Below, piece after piece: positions 46,217-49,614 of a stretch of 49,614 nucleotides of DNA; position 1 is the first letter of the stretch, and each line of letters opens with the position of its first letter. The stretch is taken from the NCBI GenBank assembly GCA_013215445.1, contig JABSRA010000031.1:1-49614 (forward strand). Direction: 5' to 3'. The DNA is from Oceanospirillaceae bacterium (lineage in GTDB: Bacteria > Pseudomonadota > Gammaproteobacteria > Pseudomonadales > Balneatricaceae). Position numbers and translations under genes: made by a program. The notes beneath the pieces are model-generated. The model did no database searches. It worked only from the letters and a program-made list of their open reading frames with translations, and was not told the origin of the DNA.

Positions 46217-47518
46217 TTACATACCAGGCAATTCTTGGCCATTTAATTCAATCTTGCCATCCTTTACATTTAAAGTGAAACGATAATTATCACCTTCATC
46301 GCTCAAAAAACCCATATTAACCACAAAATCCAGCTGCCGAGGGTCGTAATTAGGCAGGGCCGCCAATAGCTGTTTGGGCAGGGTTAATTCCGCTTTTAGA
46401 TCGATTTTATCGACCACTGCCTGTCGATCGAGCATTAGCTCCTCCACCGAGAACGGAGCCATCTTAAGATCTGCATTTCCCTGCAGAGTATCATCGGCTA
46501 AAGTAATAGCCACCCGCTCTATCTTTAAATTAACCCCTTTATTGGTCAGACTGCCCACTAGCTCAAGAAGCGCGGAGGGATTTTCTAAATCACCCTTTTT
46601 CTGTAACACTTGAATTTTTTGCACCACCTCAAGTAATGCCAAATAATCCAAATCCAAACTGATCACTAATGTGGGATTGTCAAATTGATATTTTTTTGAC
46701 CCCGTTTCAACATTCAACTCGGTCGCGCTATAGTCGGATGCAAATACTATCCGCTGTTTGTCAATTCGCTGCTCAAACTTCAGCACCACATTGTCTAGGT
46801 TAAATCCCCCCGCCACTCCGCGAGCCGACAAATGAGTTACCTGCAATTGAGCCACTGAATTCAATGCGACTTTAGCGGTCAAAATATCGCCTTCTATTGC
46901 CGTCCCAGTCTGCTGTAATTGCAGTGTACCAAGGGAGAAAATCATATCGGCAACCGCTAACGAGGAGGGTGCCGAGGATAAATCTGCACTAAAGTCCTGT
47001 CCCGTCAGACTGAAAACTCCCTGAGTGGCGCCTATCTTAAGCGAGACCCCCTCTGAGTCAGATTGAAAACCATCAACGAACACCTCTCCATCAACCACTA
47101 GCTGATCGGAAAAAACATCGTAACTATAATTATTTAATAGCTGTAATGGGGCTTTATCTGCCTGCACTTGATAGGCTTTCAGCCGCTCTAACAAATCACT
47201 TTCCGCTATCTTTAGCACACTACTGCTAGACAGGAAGCCATGGCTAAAATTGATATCAAAACTAACGGTATTGGTTCCCGCCCAGTCCAAGACGGGCTCA
47301 GCTAGCGCAATAAACTCTATACTCAGCGAATTTTTCGATGCAAATAATGCAGAGTCAACACTCGATGAAACCTCTGCAATACCTTGATAGTGTTCCGTGA
47401 TTGCACTGACATACCGAGTGTATTCTGCATTGACTTGCTGCGCCGTTAGATAAACACCTGCGACGTAGCCGAGACCCACTACAACTGCTAAACCACCAAT
47501 CCATGTAACCTTACGCAT
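46217..47518 (-). CDS. DUF945 / YdgA-family protein
   Basis: This 433-residue protein has an N-terminal membrane anchor (VTWIGGLAVVVGLGYVAGVYLTA) followed by a long beta-rich periplasmic region. YDVFSDQLVVDGEVFVDGF, FDNPTLVISLDLDYLALLEVVQ and the ANLPAxLxxxLPxY-like phrase LPKQLLAALPNYDPRQLDFVV fit the DUF945 pattern. The function is unknown in the family. It is likely anchored in the inner membrane and faces the periplasm. Confidence 0.8.
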   Translation of the reverse strand: MRKVTWIGGLAVVVGLGYVAGVYLTAQQVNAEYTRYVSAITEHYQGIAEVSSSVDSALFASKNSLSIEFIALAEPVLDWAGTNTVSFDINFSHGFLSSSSVLKIAESDLLERLKAYQVQADKAPLQLLNNYSYDVFSDQLVVDGEVFVDGFQSDSEGVSLKIGATQGVFSLTGQDFSADLSSAPSSLAVADMIFSLGTLQLQQTGTAIEGDILTAKVALNSVAQLQVTHLSARGVAGGFNLDNVVLKFEQRIDKQRIVFASDYSATELNVETGSKKYQFDNPTLVISLDLDYLALLEVVQKIQVLQKKGDLENPSALLELVGSLTNKGVNLKIERVAITLADDTLQGNADLKMAPFSVEELMLDRQAVVDKIDLKAELTLPKQLLAALPNYDPRQLDFVVNMGFLSDEGDNYRFTLNVKDGKIELNGQELPGM

Positions 47519-47701
47519 CCTTAAATCCTAATAATATCTCAAAGCCAGCATAGTAGCATTCAGGGGCTAAATGTCGATCTTTTGCCCCGCTATTTATCAG
47601 CTAACAGCAAAAGCTCACTGCCAACCAGCTAGTACAAAACAGCGATAGCCCCAAAACAGCTATAGTCCGGCATAAAAATTCCTAATCACGCGGGGAACTT
47701 G

Positions 47702-47707
47702 TATAAT
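47702..47707 (+). promoter_or_regulatory. -10 box candidate before the gene at 47740
   Basis: A perfect TATAAT lies 32 bp before the ATG. At 17 bp upstream only a weak TTCCTA is found. Confidence 0.35.
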
Positions 47708-47739
47708 TCACCTCATTATTGTTATCAGCGGATCACCAC

Positions 47740-48138
47740 ATGCCAGATTTTCGTCATCCAGACATCGAGATATACCTCAAAAACTGCTCTCAAGAACAAG
47801 TCTTAACTTGGCTTAAAAACCAGTGCCAGAGCGTCGAGGTCGTCAAGACGTCAGGATCAACACTTAAACTCCACTTGAGCTTTCCAATGGGCGACACTCA
47901 GGCGACACTCCAACAAAAAGTATCGGGAAAGGCGTGGAGCAGCCTATGGTTTAATACCAACAACACCCCCTGGCCGACTGACCTAGAATGCGCCAAAAAT
48001 GCCGCTAGCAAGATGCAGATACAAGTTCGCTGTATTAAAGAGAGCTGGTCTGAAGAAGACGCTGTCGCGACTGAGGAAGAGGAGCAGTGGTGGAAAATAG
48101 AGCACGACAGCTGCGAGCTAATAAGCTGGCGGGGATAG
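47740..48138 (+). CDS. Small protein of unknown function
   Basis: The 132-residue frame from ATG 47740 is preferred over TTG 47719. It has no signal peptide or membrane segment. It holds a helix (QEQVLTWLKNQC), a beta-rich middle (VEVVKTSGSTLKLHLSF) and a middle phrase AWSSLWFNTNNTPWPTDLECAKNA. It ends in an acidic, tryptophan-containing C-terminus (ESWSEEDAVATEEEEQWWKIEHD). The amino acid pattern is that of a real soluble protein. I do not recognise the family. Confidence 0.72.
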   Translation: MPDFRHPDIEIYLKNCSQEQVLTWLKNQCQSVEVVKTSGSTLKLHLSFPMGDTQATLQQKVSGKAWSSLWFNTNNTPWPTDLECAKNAASKMQIQVRCIKESWSEEDAVATEEEEQWWKIEHDSCELISWRG

Positions 48139-48163
48139 AGAAAAAAGATAGAGGGTATTGTAA

Positions 48164-48592
48164 CTAAGCAGCTAGATCAACAGAGCCCTTGGCAATACCA
48201 ATATGATCTAACATTAATTTTCCAGATGACATCAGGGCCACCTTCTCGAACTGATCAGCGGCCGCCTGGCTTGGACGTGCCGTTTCAGCCATAGTGGTGA
48301 TGAAAGAGTTAACGAAGGCAAAATCACCAAAGCGCAACTGATGCAGCGCATCGTTTAAACGCTCGACTAACTGTGGCTTATTAACCTCAACTTCAGATGG
48401 ATAGATCGTTTGCGCTTCCACCTTGGGCTGTTGCTCAACTGGCGTTAACGCTGTATAGGGAACAATATTTTGATTGGCAGTAATCAGCGATAACAGCATA
48501 GCAAACTGCGCGCCATTTGCCCCTTGTATCGCACCAGGCAGGCTCGCTGTATAGGTTTCTATTCGCTGTAGCTGTACTTTATCTGGCTGCAT
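48164..48592 (-). CDS. Small protein of unknown function
   Basis: This 142-residue soluble, largely helical protein contains AQFAMLLSLITANQNIVPYTAL and LVERLNDALHQLRFGDFAFVNSFITTMAETARPSQAA. It has no signal peptide, cysteines or metal motifs. It is convergent with the unknown gene at 47740 and divergent from greB. I cannot assign a family. Confidence 0.68.
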   Translation of the reverse strand: MQPDKVQLQRIETYTASLPGAIQGANGAQFAMLLSLITANQNIVPYTALTPVEQQPKVEAQTIYPSEVEVNKPQLVERLNDALHQLRFGDFAFVNSFITTMAETARPSQAAADQFEKVALMSSGKLMLDHIGIAKGSVDLAA

Positions 48593-48742
48593 TATTACTC
48601 ACTTTTGGCTTAACAGCATAGTCATGGTGATCCATCACCGGTCAATGACACTGCAATTAATAGCATATCGGCAGGAATAAGAATAACTTTAATGGCTTTA
48701 TCATGAGCCACGATTATTTATCATAAAAAGGATATAACCAAG

Positions 48743-49249
48743 ATGGGAAGATGGCGCCCCCCTGCTGTCCAAGGCTCTAAATACATCACTCGCAAAGGTT
48801 TTGACAGACTCAATAGCGAACTGCGCTTTCTCTGGAAAGAAAAGCGCCCAATGATCACACAAGCCGTCAGAGAAGCCGCCGCACAAGGAGACAGGTCAGA
48901 CAACGCGGAGTACACCGAGGGCAAGCGATTACTGCGCGAAATTGACCGCAGAGTACGTTTTTTAGCGAGGCGCTTAGAGGACATTAATATCATTGAGCAC
49001 CTCCCCGAAAACACCGATATTATCGTCTTTGGCGCCTGGGTAACACTGCTAGACGAAAACGACCAAACCAAGAGAATTAGAATAGTAGGCCCCGACGAGA
49101 TAGATGGCTCCGGCAGCATGGTCAGCATGGACGCACCACTGGCAAAAGCTCTGTTTAAGAAAAGCGTGGGTGACGAAGGCGAATTACACAAGCCCGATGG
49201 CAGCATCAGCTACTTGGAGATACTCGCGATAGAATACATTAAGGAATAA
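48743..49249 (+). CDS. greB: Transcript cleavage factor GreB
   Basis: The 168-residue protein has the Gre coiled coil: YITRKGFDRLNSELRFLWKEKRPMITQAVREAAAQGDRSDNAEYTEGKRLLREIDRRVRFLARRL. The tip GDRSDNAEY carries the acidic residues that reach the RNA polymerase active site. The C-terminal FKBP-like domain includes FGAWVTLLDEN, RIRIVGPDEIDG and SMDAPLAKALFKKSVGDE. Length and the WKEKRP stretch favour GreB over GreA. It rescues backtracked polymerase. It is convergent with the tRNA cluster. Confidence 0.95.
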   Translation: MGRWRPPAVQGSKYITRKGFDRLNSELRFLWKEKRPMITQAVREAAAQGDRSDNAEYTEGKRLLREIDRRVRFLARRLEDINIIEHLPENTDIIVFGAWVTLLDENDQTKRIRIVGPDEIDGSGSMVSMDAPLAKALFKKSVGDEGELHKPDGSISYLEILAIEYIKE

Positions 49250-49281
49250 AAAGGAGAGAGAGAGAATAATTCCACCGAAAG

Positions 49282-49357
49282 TGGTGGGCCGTGTAGGATT
49301 CGAACCTACGACCAATTGGTTAAAAGCCAACTGCTCTACCAACTGAGCTAACGGCCC
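49282..49357 (-). tRNA. tRNA-Lys (TTT), first copy
   Basis: The 76-nt cloverleaf with encoded CCA starts GGGCCGTTAGCTCAGTTGG on the minus strand. The anticodon loop CTTTTAA gives anticodon TTT, and the T-loop is GTTCGAATC. A short hairpin-forming trailer (CCAC, TTTCG, GTGG on the minus strand) directly overlaps and follows its 3' end. Confidence 0.97.
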
Positions 49358-49369
49358 TTCCGGTAAAAC

Positions 49370-49445
49370 TGGCTCCTCGAGTAGGACTTGAACCTACGAC
49401 CAATAGATTAACAGTCTACTGCTCTACCAACTGAGCTATCGAGGA
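49370..49445 (-). tRNA. tRNA-Asn (GTT)
   Basis: The 76-nt cloverleaf with encoded CCA starts TCCTCGATAGCTCAGTTGG on the minus strand. The anticodon loop CTGTTAA gives anticodon GTT, and the T-loop is GTTCAAGTC. It lies between the two tRNA-Lys genes and only 12 bp from the first. Confidence 0.97.
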
Positions 49446-49548
49446 ACTACAATACAACTTCTCAATGTTTGCACATGGTCGATTCAAGCTACACTAGGCA
49501 TCATGAACAGGCTAACACTGAGTTAAAACAAATATTATCCACCGAAAG

Positions 49549-49614
49549 TGGTGGGCCGTGTAGGATTCGAACCTACGACCAATTGGTTAAAAGCCAACTG
49601 CTCTACCAACTGAG
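49549..49614 (-). tRNA. tRNA-Lys (TTT), second copy (5' end cut by window)
   Basis: The visible 66 nt, including CCA, anticodon TTT and T-arm, are identical to the first tRNA-Lys. The trailer hairpin sequence is also duplicated. The last 10 nt of the gene lie outside the window. Confidence 0.95.

Overview
The window looks like chromosome of an aquatic, probably marine gammaproteobacterium. Supporting signs are moderate GC content, a long Pseudomonas-type DapD, YbeL/LeuS/LptE/HolA synteny, RapA, RlmA, GreB, HolA and PdxH. A placement near Cellvibrionales is my inference from protein style and was not searched. Both strands are used and most genes are housekeeping. I saw no prophage, insertion sequence, integrase or CRISPR array.

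Layout. 1-2115: a cut-off MFS exporter and an M50 site-2-type protease. 2192-7287: a lysine/peptidoglycan-precursor cluster (dapC, a yffB/ArsC-like gene, dapD, dapE) running by overlaps into rlmA and a small membrane protein. 7418-8670: an HD-domain hydrolase gene flanked by two unannotated, homologous small RNA genes on the minus strand, each with a Fur-box-like promoter and an intrinsic terminator. 8737-12375: a beta-mannosidase and LacI-type regulator, with a perfect 18-bp operator-like palindrome next to the promoter. 12441-20438: a spermidine-synthase-like enzyme, an NlpC/P60 lipoprotein, a DEAD-box helicase, a GGDEF-EAL protein, a D-lactate dehydrogenase-type flavoprotein and an unknown protein. 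20605-25773: LysR regulator, SRPBCC protein, peroxiredoxin-glutaredoxin fusion, DUF1289, NfeD/QmcA pair, Lrp/AsnC regulator and a DUF1127 protein. 26118-34637: UshA, YbeL, leuS, lptE-holA and fadD. 34704-39998: SCP2 protein, glycosyltransferase and rapA. 40036-41399: a gene-poor, AT-rich stretch with one small RepB-regulator-like gene. 41465-49249: FKBP/SlpA, carboxylesterase, pdxH, a lipoprotein, an orphan TRAP binding protein, a small secreted Cys/Lys-rich protein, a YdgA-like protein, two unknowns and greB. 49282-49614: tRNA-Lys, tRNA-Asn and a second tRNA-Lys that is cut by the window edge.

The main discovery candidate is the sRNA pair at 7418-7551 and 8509-8632. The two share a promoter layout (TTGCAA, 17 bp, TATTMT), a 5' stem-loop, a structurally equivalent middle stem-loop, an identical 18-nt single-stranded stretch and a Rho-independent terminator. 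They look like iron-starvation regulators of the RyhB/PrrF functional type, here separated by a protein gene. A second unexplained item is a diverged intergenic repeat of about 150 bp in two copies (22142-22296 and 44291-44448), each directly after the stop codon of an unrelated plus-strand gene. Several strong inverted repeats in intergenic spaces (3451, 23110, 25450, 25831, 40779, 45702) are reported separately.
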